NCBI GenBank assembly: GCA_002316835.1 | Contig: DCEG01000085.1 | Span: 924-21,550, forward strand | DNA: 20,627 nt | Source: Bacteroidales bacterium UBA1035 | GTDB taxonomy: Bacteria > Bacteroidota > Bacteroidia > Bacteroidales > Dysgonomonadaceae | Reading direction: 5' to 3' | In this document: piece by piece, positions 1 to 7,077 of the stretch | Layout: every line of letters starts with the position of its first letter | How positions within the stretch are numbered: position 1 is the first letter of the stretch | Position numbers and translations under genes: made by a program | Notes under the pieces: model-generated | The model's database searches: none | What the model saw: only the letters and a program-made list of their open reading frames with translations | Told to the model about the DNA's origin: nothing

Positions 1-617
1 CCAAATCTGTAGAAATACTGGGTGGGAAAATTGATTTTGTACTCCACTCCATAGGAATGTCACCTAATGTGCGTAAAAAACGCACTTACGACGATCTTGA
101 TTACGATTTACTTACAAAGACCTTGGACATATCTGCCATTTCTTTTCACAAAATGCTTCAGGTTGCCCGTAAATTAGATGCAATTGAGAGGGGTGGTTCT
201 ATACTTGCTCTTACTTATGTAGCAGCACAACGCGTTTTTTACGGATATAACGATATGGCAGATGCTAAAGCTTTGCTGGAATCGATAACACGTAGTTTTG
301 GCTATATCTACGGTCGCGATAAAGGTGTTCGTGTCAATACCATTTCTCAATCACCCACAATGACAACCGCAGGAAGTGGTGTAAAAGGGATGTTAGACCT
401 GATGGACTTCTCAGAAAGAATGGCTCCTATAGGAAATGCCGATGCCGACGACTGTGCAGATTATTGTGTTGTTATGTTCTCTGATCTTACACGTAAGGTA
501 ACGATGCAAAATCTTTATAACGATGGGGGGTTTTCCAGCATGGGTATGAGTCTCCGTGCAATGAAGCAGTACAGCAACGGGCTGGAAGAAAACAAAGACG
601 AAAACGAAGGATTATAA
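1..617 (+). CDS. fabI: Enoyl-[acyl-carrier-protein] reductase (NADH), FabI type, 5'-truncated
   Basis: The reading frame is open from the window edge (first full codon at 3), so about 205 C-terminal residues are present and roughly 80, including the Rossmann nucleotide-binding start, lie outside. FabI reduces trans-2-enoyl-ACP with NADH in the last step of each type II fatty-acid elongation cycle, in the cytoplasm. Visible family marks are the D-F-V-L-H-S-I-G strand just upstream of the internal ATG at 57, and the catalytic Tyr-(x6)-Lys pair (Tyr codon 246-248, Lys codon 267-269), with a second Tyr at codon 216-218 matching the FabI upstream Tyr. The C-terminal part has S-Q-S-P-T-M-T-T-A-G-S-G, matching the substrate-loop region, and D-G-G-F-S. 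The internal ATG at 57 is not the true start. A strong hairpin follows the stop. Identification is confident; the FabI form is expected to be the triclosan-sensitive type, which is inference from family. Confidence 0.93.
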   Translation, partial: KSVEILGGKIDFVLHSIGMSPNVRKKRTYDDLDYDLLTKTLDISAISFHKMLQVARKLDAIERGGSILALTYVAAQRVFYGYNDMADAKALLESITRSFGYIYGRDKGVRVNTISQSPTMTTAGSGVKGMLDLMDFSERMAPIGNADADDCADYCVVMFSDLTRKVTMQNLYNDGGFSSMGMSLRAMKQYSNGLEENKDENEGL

Positions 618-650
618 TTAATTGATGAGTTTCTGTTCGTTATTTTTATT

Positions 651-687
651 AAAATAGCTTTGGTTGTTGTACCAGAGCTATTTTTTT
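651..687 (+). terminator. Rho-independent terminator of fabI
   Basis: A 13-bp stem (651-663 with 672-684, one G-U pair) closes an 8-nt loop and its 3' arm runs into seven T residues. It sits 34 bp after the fabI stop. The promoter of the next gene begins in its loop and continues just downstream. Confidence 0.8.
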
Positions 688-696
688 ATACTTTTG
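664..696 (+). promoter_or_regulatory. Bacteroidetes-type promoter of the YciO-family gene
   Basis: A perfect -7 box TACTTTTG (consensus TAnnTTTG) lies at 689-696, with TTG at 667-669 placed 19 bp upstream as the -33 element. Transcription would start near 701-704, directly at the ATG at 705, so the mRNA may be leaderless. The motif match is seen; activity is inferred. Confidence 0.55.
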
Positions 697-704
697 CATC
701 CACT

Positions 705-1316
705 ATGCTATTAAAAATTTACAACGAAAATCCCAATCCAAGGGAGATCGATAAGGTAATTTCGATTCTCAAGGATGGAGGTATCGTGGTTTACCCAACC
801 GATACCCTTTACGGTATGGGTTGTGATGCACTGAACGTGCGTGCGGTGGAGAAAATTTGTGATTTAAAAGGAATAAATCCGCAAAAGAGTAACCTGTCCA
901 TCATTTGTAACGATTTGAGTAACATCAGCGAATATGCAAAGGTAAGCACACCCACTTTTAAGCTGATGCGAAAAAATCTTCCTGGTCCGTTTACATTCAT
1001 TCTTCCTACCACTTCATCTTTACCCAAAATCTATAAAAACAAAAAAACCGTCGGAATTCGTGTTCCCGATAACCTTATCATCCGCGAAATTGTTGAAATG
1101 CTCGGAAATCCCGTGCTAAGCACGTCAGTAAAATTAGAAGATGATGAAGAAGTTGAATATATTACTGATCCTGAACTTATCGAGGAAAAATGGGGCGACA
1201 TTGTGGATATTGTGATCGATGGAGGGATTGGTGGAATTGAACCATCTACGGTTGTGGACTGCACATCCGATGAACCGGAGATTATCCGGCAAGGAAAAGG
1301 AGTGTTAAATCTTTAA
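705..1316 (+). CDS. YciO/YrdC/Sua5-family protein (threonylcarbamoyl-AMP synthase-like)
   Basis: A 203-residue single-domain protein of the Sua5/YciO/YrdC superfamily, which binds ATP and RNA; YrdC/Sua5 members make threonylcarbamoyl-AMP for the t6A modification at tRNA position 37. Seen here: G-G-I-V-V-Y-P-T-D-T-L-Y-G-M-G-C at residues 25-40, P-G-P-F-T-F-I-L at 93-100, S-T-S at 139-141, and a C-terminal R-Q-G-K-G. The layout from start to finish resembles E. coli YciO more than YrdC, and there is no Sua5 C-terminal extension. YciO's physiological role is less settled than YrdC's, so calling it the t6A enzyme of this organism is inference. The start was set at ATG 705: an upstream TTG at 660 is in frame, but it falls within the fabI terminator and would add a non-conserved tail. 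The next gene is separate (73 bp away). Confidence 0.85.
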   Translation: MLLKIYNENPNPREIDKVISILKDGGIVVYPTDTLYGMGCDALNVRAVEKICDLKGINPQKSNLSIICNDLSNISEYAKVSTPTFKLMRKNLPGPFTFILPTTSSLPKIYKNKKTVGIRVPDNLIIREIVEMLGNPVLSTSVKLEDDEEVEYITDPELIEEKWGDIVDIVIDGGIGGIEPSTVVDCTSDEPEIIRQGKGVLNL

Positions 1317-1345
1317 AATTTTCGTTTCTCAATTAAAATCTTCGC

Positions 1346-1353
1346 TACTTTAG
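1346..1353 (+). promoter_or_regulatory. Weak candidate -7 box upstream of the S41 protease gene
   Basis: TACTTTAG differs by one base from TAnnTTTG and lies 36 bp before the ATG at 1390. No good TTG element is seen 19-23 bp upstream, so this is only suggestive. Confidence 0.25.
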
Positions 1354-1389
1354 TAGTCAAATGTCTGTTATAATTCAAAAACCAACCAA

Positions 1390-3480
1390 ATGAAAAAAAT
1401 ATTGTCTTTTTTTTCGATATTTTATATAGTTCTTGTTGTTGGAATCTCATGTAAAGACGATATACCTACACAATTGGGTAATATTATTATGGCAACTTAT
1501 GAACCAAATACAAAAACCTTTGTAGTAAAATACAGTAATGGTAGTGATGAAACCGTTGAAGCCATAGTGGATAACAGCTCAAATCCTCCTACTGCTAGTG
1601 CGACTCTTAAGAATGGTAGTACAATAAGCGTAAAGGATGCAAACGAAGGTGGGGAGTTGTCTTTTAGAGATAAAGGGTCGTACGAGTCAAGTACATATAA
1701 CCAAACATCTAATTCTTTTACAATTACTTATAGTAGTGGTTTTACTGAGACCTTAAAAGGAAGCGTTGTTAAAGATTTAGGTGTATCAACAGCTATACTA
1801 CAACTTTTAGATAAAAGTTATCTCATATTTGATATAGGAGGACAATCAACTGAAGTAAAACGAATTACTGGTAAAGGAAGACTTATTTCTGCTTCATATA
1901 ATGTGGATCAAGGAAAGAATTATTTTACTCTTCGTTATGACTCTGGATATAAGGAAACTGTTATTGCAAACATTGATAATTCAACTACTCCACCTACAGC
2001 AAATGCAACTTTAATAAATGGTATATCAATTTCAGCAAATGATGCAAACACTAGCGGAGAAGCTATTTTGAACTCAGGAATTACAAGTGTTCATAAATAC
2101 GTGAATGATTGGATTTATGAACAAATGTCAATTTATTATTTGTGGAATTATAAACTTGGTGAAAATTTGAATTATTCATTAACTCCAGACCAATTTTTTG
2201 ATTCTATTCTATATAAATATAGTGCTACCAATCCAGATGGAGATCGTTTTTCCTGGATTCAAGAAGATTATACTGAGCTGCTTAAATCTTTGAGTGGAGT
2301 GGCATCCGATGAAATTGGGTTTGACTATATTTTCGTTTGGGCACCTGAAAAAACTCACTATTATGCATTAGTAACTTACTCCAAACTTGGAACCGATGCA
2401 TTGGCCAAAGGAATAAAAAGAGGACGTTTTGTGACTAAAGTAGATGGACAAAACATTACTGCCCAAAATTACAAAACACTCTTTGGAGGAACAGGCACAA
2501 AAACGTTGAGTATGGCAGATTGGAAATACAATGCCACTGAAAACAGATATCTACTTTCAAACTCTCCTGATGTAACGATTTCCATGCACAAAGATTTTGC
2601 TGAAAACCCGGTGTATCTGGATAGTGTTTATACGGTTGGAAACAAAAAGATCGGATACCTTACTTATAATTTTTTCGCCAGAGACAAAGGTGATAACAGT
2701 AATGACTACGACAAATTGTTAATGAGTAAGTTAGAAGGAATAAAAGCAAAAGGTGCTACAGAAATGGTACTTGATCTTCGTTATAACAGCGGAGGAGCTG
2801 TTTCCTCTGCAATAGCATTAGCCAGCGCTTTAGTAAAGAATCGATCAACAAGCAATATTTTAGTAACATCACAATATAACTCTCTCGTAAACAATGAATT
2901 AAAAAAAGAATACGGAGCAGATCACAACAAGGAATATTTTATTGATAAAATTACAAGTGGCAATACAACTGTAGCTAATATTCCTACTTTGAATCTAAAT
3001 AGGCTTTATGTTTTAACGGGAGGCTACACTGCATCAGCAAGCGAATTCGTAATTAATGGACTGAAACCCTATATGGACGTAGTTCTGATTGGAGAAACAA
3101 CTTATGGAAAAAATGTTGGTTCTATCTCAATTTATGAAGAAGATGATCCCAAAAACAAATGGGGAATGCAACCCATTATTGTGAAATATCTGAATAGCTT
3201 AGGTCAATCTGATTTCACCGCAGGATTTAAACCCAATCACGAAATTGATGAATTTGGTGATAATTTATTTCTATATCAGTTTGGCGATACAAAAGATCCG
3301 TTATTAAACAAAGCTATTTCCCTTATAACAGGGACAACATTAAGGACAAGGGCTTCTATACCTATTACGGATACCCGCTCTATAAAAACTGAAGATAATG
3401 TGATAACCAAAGAATCGTACAAATTCGAAATGTACGATGATGTACGCGGTGATATTATCCGAAATTTGATGAAAAAATAA
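1390..3480 (+). CDS. Surface-lipoprotein S41-family (C-terminal processing) serine protease with N-terminal repeats
   Basis: A 696-residue predicted lipoprotein: hydrophobic signal peptide, then G-I-S-C with Cys21 as lipidation site, followed by K-D-D, which matches the Bacteroidetes lipoprotein export signal for the outer surface. Residues about 31-90, 97-155 and 163-222 form three related beta-rich repeats (Y-x-x-G-x-x-E-T core; repeats 1 and 3 share D-N-S-x-x-P-P-T-A-x-A-T-L-x-N-G). Then comes a helical S41 N-terminal segment (about 233-300), a PDZ-like part (about 330-395) and the protease core. Catalytic features are visible: T-A-S-A-S-E with Ser549, Lys574 in T-Y-G-K exactly 25 residues later as in D1-processing protease, and D-L-R-Y-N-S-G-G at 462-469. 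It probably cleaves proteins or peptides at the cell surface; the substrate is unknown. Monocistronic, ending at a strong palindrome. Confidence 0.88.
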   Translation: MKKILSFFSIFYIVLVVGISCKDDIPTQLGNIIMATYEPNTKTFVVKYSNGSDETVEAIVDNSSNPPTASATLKNGSTISVKDANEGGELSFRDKGSYESSTYNQTSNSFTITYSSGFTETLKGSVVKDLGVSTAILQLLDKSYLIFDIGGQSTEVKRITGKGRLISASYNVDQGKNYFTLRYDSGYKETVIANIDNSTTPPTANATLINGISISANDANTSGEAILNSGITSVHKYVNDWIYEQMSIYYLWNYKLGENLNYSLTPDQFFDSILYKYSATNPDGDRFSWIQEDYTELLKSLSGVASDEIGFDYIFVWAPEKTHYYALVTYSKLGTDALAKGIKRGRFVTKVDGQNITAQNYKTLFGGTGTKTLSMADWKYNATENRYLLSNSPDVTISMHKDFAENPVYLDSVYTVGNKKIGYLTYNFFARDKGDNSNDYDKLLMSKLEGIKAKGATEMVLDLRYNSGGAVSSAIALASALVKNRSTSNILVTSQYNSLVNNELKKEYGADHNKEYFIDKITSGNTTVANIPTLNLNRLYVLTGGYTASASEFVINGLKPYMDVVLIGETTYGKNVGSISIYEEDDPKNKWGMQPIIVKYLNSLGQSDFTAGFKPNHEIDEFGDNLFLYQFGDTKDPLLNKAISLITGTTLRTRASIPITDTRSIKTEDNVITKESYKFEMYDDVRGDIIRNLMKK
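1480..2055 (+). repeat. Three diverged repeats coding the N-terminal beta domains of the S41 lipoprotein
   Basis: Within the S41 gene, residues about 31-90, 97-155 and 163-222 align with each other. Repeats 1 and 3 are clearly related at protein level (shared P-P-T-A-x-A-T-L and D-A-N); the middle copy keeps only the first half pattern (Y, S-G-x-x-E-T). The DNA has diverged, so this is an old duplication rather than a recent tandem array. Confidence 0.6.
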
Positions 3481-3495
3481 ATTTCACAATATATC

Positions 3496-3531
3496 AATAA
3501 AAAACCTCCCGAATTCGGGAGGTTTTTTATT
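3496..3531. terminator. Bidirectional terminator, perfect 36-bp palindrome
   Basis: Two 18-nt arms meet without a spacer (centre between 3513 and 3514); the core is a GC-rich A-C-C-T-C-C-C-G run and each arm carries six A or T at its outer side. It gives a hairpin plus U-tract on both strands, ending the S41 protease transcript and the convergent dusB transcript. The dusB stop codon (3527-3529) lies inside the arm. Confidence 0.9.
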
Positions 3532-4516
3532 GAAAGTTATACTTTTCTGCTATCCCATCCATAATCTCAAACAGTTCTTCCACCGTATTTGCCCGCAACA
3601 GGGCTATACGTGTAGGTTTAAAATCGGGAATTCCTTTAAAGATGGGCGATCCCGCCAAATGGCGACGAATATGCAGCACACCGCGGCGTTCGTCTAAACG
3701 CTGCACGCTTTGCAGGACTTGTTGCTTCAGTACATCAAGATACCATGTGAAAGACTGCTTGGGCGCCTCTTCACCGGTTTCGAGGAAATGTTTCACGTCG
3801 CTGAAAATCCATGGTTGACCGTAACTTGCCCTGCCAATCATTACGGCATCTACTCCGGTTTCCTCAAAACGGCGTTTGCAATCCTGTGGCGTTATTAAAT
3901 CGCCGTTACCTATAATGGGAATGTGCATCCGCGGGTTGTTCTTCACCTCACCGATAAGTGTCCAGTCGGCTTCGCCGGTGTATTTCTGCGACCGAGTCCG
4001 TCCGTGAATGGTGAGTGCTGCAATTCCACAATCCTGCAACTGCTCTGCAAGCGGAACGATGATTTTAGAGTTTTCGTCCCATCCCAATCGGGTTTTTACC
4101 GTTACAGGCAGGTTAACGGCTTTCACCACTCCTTCGGTAATTTTGAGCATCAAATCGGGCGTTTTCATCATGCCTGATCCTGCACCTCTACCCGCTACCT
4201 TCTTAGCCGGGCATCCGAAATTGATATCAATGGCATCGGGGTTGGCTTCTTCACAAATTTTAGCGGCTTCAACCATCGAATCTGGATCATTACCGTAAAT
4301 TTGTATCGCAACCGGACGTTCTTCTTCGCAAATAGTGAGTTTTTCTTTGGTTTTCCTCACATGACGAATGAGTGCATCACTCGATACAAATTCGGTATAA
4401 ACCATATCGGCTCCAAACTGCTTACACAGCAACCGGAAGCCAATATCGGTAACGTCTTCCATCGGTGCGAGGAAGACCAGATATTTTGATGTAAATTCTA
4501 TATTGCCTATTTTCAT
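3527..4516 (-). CDS. dusB: tRNA-dihydrouridine synthase, DusB-like
   Basis: A 329-residue FMN-dependent enzyme that reduces specific uridines in the tRNA D-loop region to dihydrouridine using NADPH. Seen: L-A-P-M-E-D-V-T-D at 16-24 (flavin-binding start of the TIM barrel), the catalytic Cys102 in I-N-F-G-C-P-A-K-K-V at 98-107, V-K-T-R-L-G at 140-145, I-H-G-R-T-R at 170-175, and phosphate-binding G-N-G-D at 203-206 and G-R-A at 228-230. A C-terminal helical domain follows. Length and the P-A-K-K-V motif favour DusB over DusA or DusC; the exact modified position is inferred only from family. It is the last gene of a minus-strand unit after the ArsC/Spx-like gene, with a 28-bp gap filled entirely by a hairpin-forming repeat-like element, and its stop codon lies in the shared terminator. 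Confidence 0.92.
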   Translation of the reverse strand: MKIGNIEFTSKYLVFLAPMEDVTDIGFRLLCKQFGADMVYTEFVSSDALIRHVRKTKEKLTICEEERPVAIQIYGNDPDSMVEAAKICEEANPDAIDINFGCPAKKVAGRGAGSGMMKTPDLMLKITEGVVKAVNLPVTVKTRLGWDENSKIIVPLAEQLQDCGIAALTIHGRTRSQKYTGEADWTLIGEVKNNPRMHIPIIGNGDLITPQDCKRRFEETGVDAVMIGRASYGQPWIFSDVKHFLETGEEAPKQSFTWYLDVLKQQVLQSVQRLDERRGVLHIRRHLAGSPIFKGIPDFKPTRIALLRANTVEELFEIMDGIAEKYNFQ

Positions 4517-4544
4517 AAACCCCTAAATCCCCTAAAGGGGACTC
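4517..4544. repeat. Short hairpin-forming, REP-like intergenic element before dusB
   Basis: The gap between the ArsC/Spx-like stop and the dusB start consists wholly of this element: two ACCCCTAAAT-like blocks followed by GGGGACTC, in which CCCC-TAAA-GGGG (4529-4540) can fold into a small hairpin. It resembles G-rich repeats that I recall as common between Bacteroidetes genes; copy number in this genome cannot be seen from one window. On the minus strand it places AGGGG 4-8 bases before the dusB ATG, which may influence translation. Confidence 0.5.
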
Positions 4545-4901
4545 TTAGATCAGTTTTTCTTTCCACTCGTTTTCGTTAAAACCAACCAGCACGAAATCAT
4601 CGGTAACCACGATCGGACGTTTTACCAGCATTCCATTACTTGCCAACATATTGATCAGCTCTTCGTGTGACGCCGTTTTTACAACATCTTTCAGGTTATT
4701 TTGTTTATAAACCTGTCCCGATGTATTGAAAAATTTCGGTATTGGAAGCCCGCTTCGGCCAATCCATTGGGAAAGTTCTGTTTGAGTTGGACTCTCTTCT
4801 ACAATATGTCGAAAAGTAGCTTCAACATTGTTATCTTTTAGCCATTTGGCTGCTTTGCGGCACGTGCCGCACTTGGGGTAGTGTATAAATAATAGTTTCA
4901 T
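4545..4901 (-). CDS. ArsC/Spx/MgsR-family thioredoxin-fold protein
   Basis: A small 118-residue cytoplasmic protein of the arsenate reductase (glutaredoxin-type ArsC)/Spx superfamily. Seen: an N-terminal beta strand followed by Y-P-K-C-G-T-C-R-K with Cys11 and Cys14 (a CxxC pair as in Spx and MgsR), then the typical D-N-N-V-E linker, P-I-P-K-F-F-N-T-S-G, and K-R-P-I-V-V at 94-99. The C-x-x-C fits Spx-like or YffB-like members; true arsenate reduction is not established, and no ars genes are nearby. The gene starts within the fucosidase stop codon (ATGA overlap), which implies translational coupling with a secreted glycosidase, an odd partnership. dusB follows 28 bp later. Confidence 0.8.
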   Translation of the reverse strand: MKLLFIHYPKCGTCRKAAKWLKDNNVEATFRHIVEESPTQTELSQWIGRSGLPIPKFFNTSGQVYKQNNLKDVVKTASHEELINMLASNGMLVKRPIVVTDDFVLVGFNENEWKEKLI

Positions 4902-6979
4902 AATTTAACAGATATATTATTCATCCTCAACGGGGCCACTTTAGAATCAGCATCAGCGGCACGGACAGAAAGCGTATGATTTTCTTTTCCGTCTAACGCC
5001 ACAGGCGACAGTTTTTGCATATAAACCGTCCACTTTTCCAATGGATTTATTTTATATGAAAACTCTTTCTCAAATCCGTTGTAACACACGATAATTAACT
5101 GATTATTCCCTTTTTTCAAGGGCAGAAAAACAATTTCTTCATCGAACTTAACTCTGTCGCGTGAAAAATGGGCTGTAATATATTCCCCGTTAAGAAGGAC
5201 ATAAAGAGCGTTACCGCTCATAATTTCAACGGCGATCTGTTGCTCTTTCGCCGATTCTATTTCCTGCATAAAAACAATGCCTGATTTAGGAGCTACTTTT
5301 TCAGTTACGGGTTCTCCATATGGAAAATCTTCCACTTTTCGCCAATTTTCATCCACAGCCATAGAAGATCGTCCCTCCAGGTCAGCTAAGTGACCAAAAA
5401 CCATACCACTCCTTTTTCTATACAAATTACCCCATCTTACAGAATTTTTGGGTAATCTTACGGTTCTTCGATTTACAGAATTAAGTGTAACTTTTTGTGC
5501 GTTTCCATCTGTTGTAATTTCTATTTCACGACCTTTTTCGTTATCGGAAAAAGTGATTTCGTGTGCTACCTGTCGCTTACGTGAACGAAAAGGCCAGTCA
5601 TAACCAATCAGGCTTTTGTATCCGGCATAATAATTCAGGCTTGAGTGTCCGAAAATGGAAGTAGCATTTTGAGTAGTTAAAAATCCGTTTGTTATCAAGG
5701 AAGCAGGTAAGATGTTGAATCCGTTTTCAAACGAAATTTTAAGTACAGGTACAGGTTCATCTGTTTCGATATTGGAAATATCTATCTCCAATGAATTCAT
5801 ATTTTGTTTGTAAGGCTGTTCTTCTCCGGTGGAAAGTAACTTAACGCTGCTCACTTTTCCCGAAAATCCCGACAAATTGACTTTCAACGATGCAGGTATT
5901 TTTTCTATAAAAGCAAACAGACTATTTTCTTTTGTTGTCACATCGCCCCAGGCGAACGAATTTGGCAGAGGATTGGCTTTTGTTCCGTAAATGGCTTCAG
6001 CATTTGCTTTTGTCCATTCTCCTATTCCTAGCAACACATCGTTTTCGAATTTCACTACGGACCCATCACCACGAGGGCCAATATTTAACAGATAATTTCC
6101 ACCTCGGCTGATCACTTTTATCAGGCTGCCAATTTTTTCAGCAACTTTCGGTATCACTTCTCCACGTTCCTGCCATGAACGATAACTCCACGTTTCGTCG
6201 AACATTGATGCTGCAGTTTGCCAGGGCACATCGAGCTTATAATCAGGGTATTCATTATCGGCCATCACTGCAAAATCTACGTAATCGTTGCCCAATCGTC
6301 CGCTGATCATACATTGTGGCTGCAAACGATTGACTAAATCATACAACCCTTTACTCTGGCTGGGCGTGAGCGAACCCATATCGAACCAGATTTCGGAAAT
6401 GGGGCCGTAGTTGGTCATAATTTCTTCCACCTGCTTCAGGTTGAAGGCATAATGTTCCGGCGTGAGTGGATCGGCATTATGGCTCGAAATGGGATAAGCT
6501 TGCGGGAAATTCCAGTCGATAAGTGAGTAATATACCGAAAATGAAATACCACCGCGCGCACAAGCATCCGCCAACTCTTTCATCAGATCACGACCGTAGG
6601 GAGTGGCATCCACAATATTGAAATCGGTATATTGTGAATGATACATGCAGAACCCGTCGTGGTGTTTGGATGTGAAAACAATTGATTTCATTCCTGCCGA
6701 TTTTGCCAGGGCTACAATCTCATCAGGATTCCATTTTGTGGGATTAAATTGTTGAGCCGTATTGCCATACCAATCACTAAAAATTCCGGCAAACGATTGA
6801 ATTTGTTCGCTATAACCACGACGAACGGGCTCACCATTATACACTCCGCCATATACGGAATACAATCCAAAATGGATAAACATCGAAAACTTTTGGTCGA
6901 GCCACTGTTGCGATGGCTTTTGCTGGGCTGATGCCAAGCATGCAATAAACAAGAGGAATAATATGATTTTCTGTTTCAT
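4898..6979 (-). CDS. Secreted alpha-L-fucosidase, glycoside hydrolase family 29
   Basis: A 693-residue exported protein with a signal peptide ending at about A-S-A18; Cys14 after F-I-A gives a weak alternative lipobox. The GH29 catalytic barrel covers about residues 22-340: M-F-I-H-F-G-L-Y-S (33-41), S-K-H-H-D-G-F (104-110), the nucleophile Asp200 in E-I-W-F-D-M-G, and G-G-N-Y-L-L-N-I-G-P-R-G-D-G (293-306). It would release terminal alpha-L-fucose from host or plant glycans in the periplasm or outside. The acid/base is not obvious; W253-Q254 stands where many GH29 enzymes have W-E, with Glu243 and Glu262 as nearby candidates. A beta-sandwich follows (about 345-420), then about 270 residues that I cannot assign firmly; part (about 580-645) looks like a carbohydrate-binding or GH2-type sandwich. 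First gene of the unit and overlaps the next by four bases. Confidence 0.9.
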   Translation of the reverse strand: MKQKIILFLLFIACLASAQQKPSQQWLDQKFSMFIHFGLYSVYGGVYNGEPVRRGYSEQIQSFAGIFSDWYGNTAQQFNPTKWNPDEIVALAKSAGMKSIVFTSKHHDGFCMYHSQYTDFNIVDATPYGRDLMKELADACARGGISFSVYYSLIDWNFPQAYPISSHNADPLTPEHYAFNLKQVEEIMTNYGPISEIWFDMGSLTPSQSKGLYDLVNRLQPQCMISGRLGNDYVDFAVMADNEYPDYKLDVPWQTAASMFDETWSYRSWQERGEVIPKVAEKIGSLIKVISRGGNYLLNIGPRGDGSVVKFENDVLLGIGEWTKANAEAIYGTKANPLPNSFAWGDVTTKENSLFAFIEKIPASLKVNLSGFSGKVSSVKLLSTGEEQPYKQNMNSLEIDISNIETDEPVPVLKISFENGFNILPASLITNGFLTTQNATSIFGHSSLNYYAGYKSLIGYDWPFRSRKRQVAHEITFSDNEKGREIEITTDGNAQKVTLNSVNRRTVRLPKNSVRWGNLYRKRSGMVFGHLADLEGRSSMAVDENWRKVEDFPYGEPVTEKVAPKSGIVFMQEIESAKEQQIAVEIMSGNALYVLLNGEYITAHFSRDRVKFDEEIVFLPLKKGNNQLIIVCYNGFEKEFSYKINPLEKWTVYMQKLSPVALDGKENHTLSVRAADADSKVAPLRMNNISVKL

Positions 6980-7000
6980 ATTTCAGTAGTTAGTAATCTG

Positions 7001-7032
7001 CAAAAATACGGAATAATTGAAGAGCGAACAAA
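7001..7032 (-). promoter_or_regulatory. Bacteroidetes-type promoter of the fucosidase-ArsC-dusB unit
   Basis: Read on the minus strand, TTTG (7029-7032) is followed after 20 bp by a perfect -7 box TATTTTTG (7001-7008), 21 bp before the fucosidase ATG. The predicted leader is about 15 nt with no Shine-Dalgarno sequence. Confidence 0.65.
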
Positions 7033-7077
7033 CGACAAGAATATTTGCCAACTCTGATTAAAGTGATAACAACCAAT

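Noticed and set aside
660..704. N-terminal extension of the YciO-family protein from a TTG start
   Set aside because: It would be translated from inside the fabI terminator and the likely promoter, and adds non-conserved residues before the usual family start.
4545..4901. Arsenic resistance gene arsC
   Set aside because: The CxxC pair fits Spx/MgsR-type members and no arsenic transporter or regulator is adjacent, so arsenate reduction is not supported.
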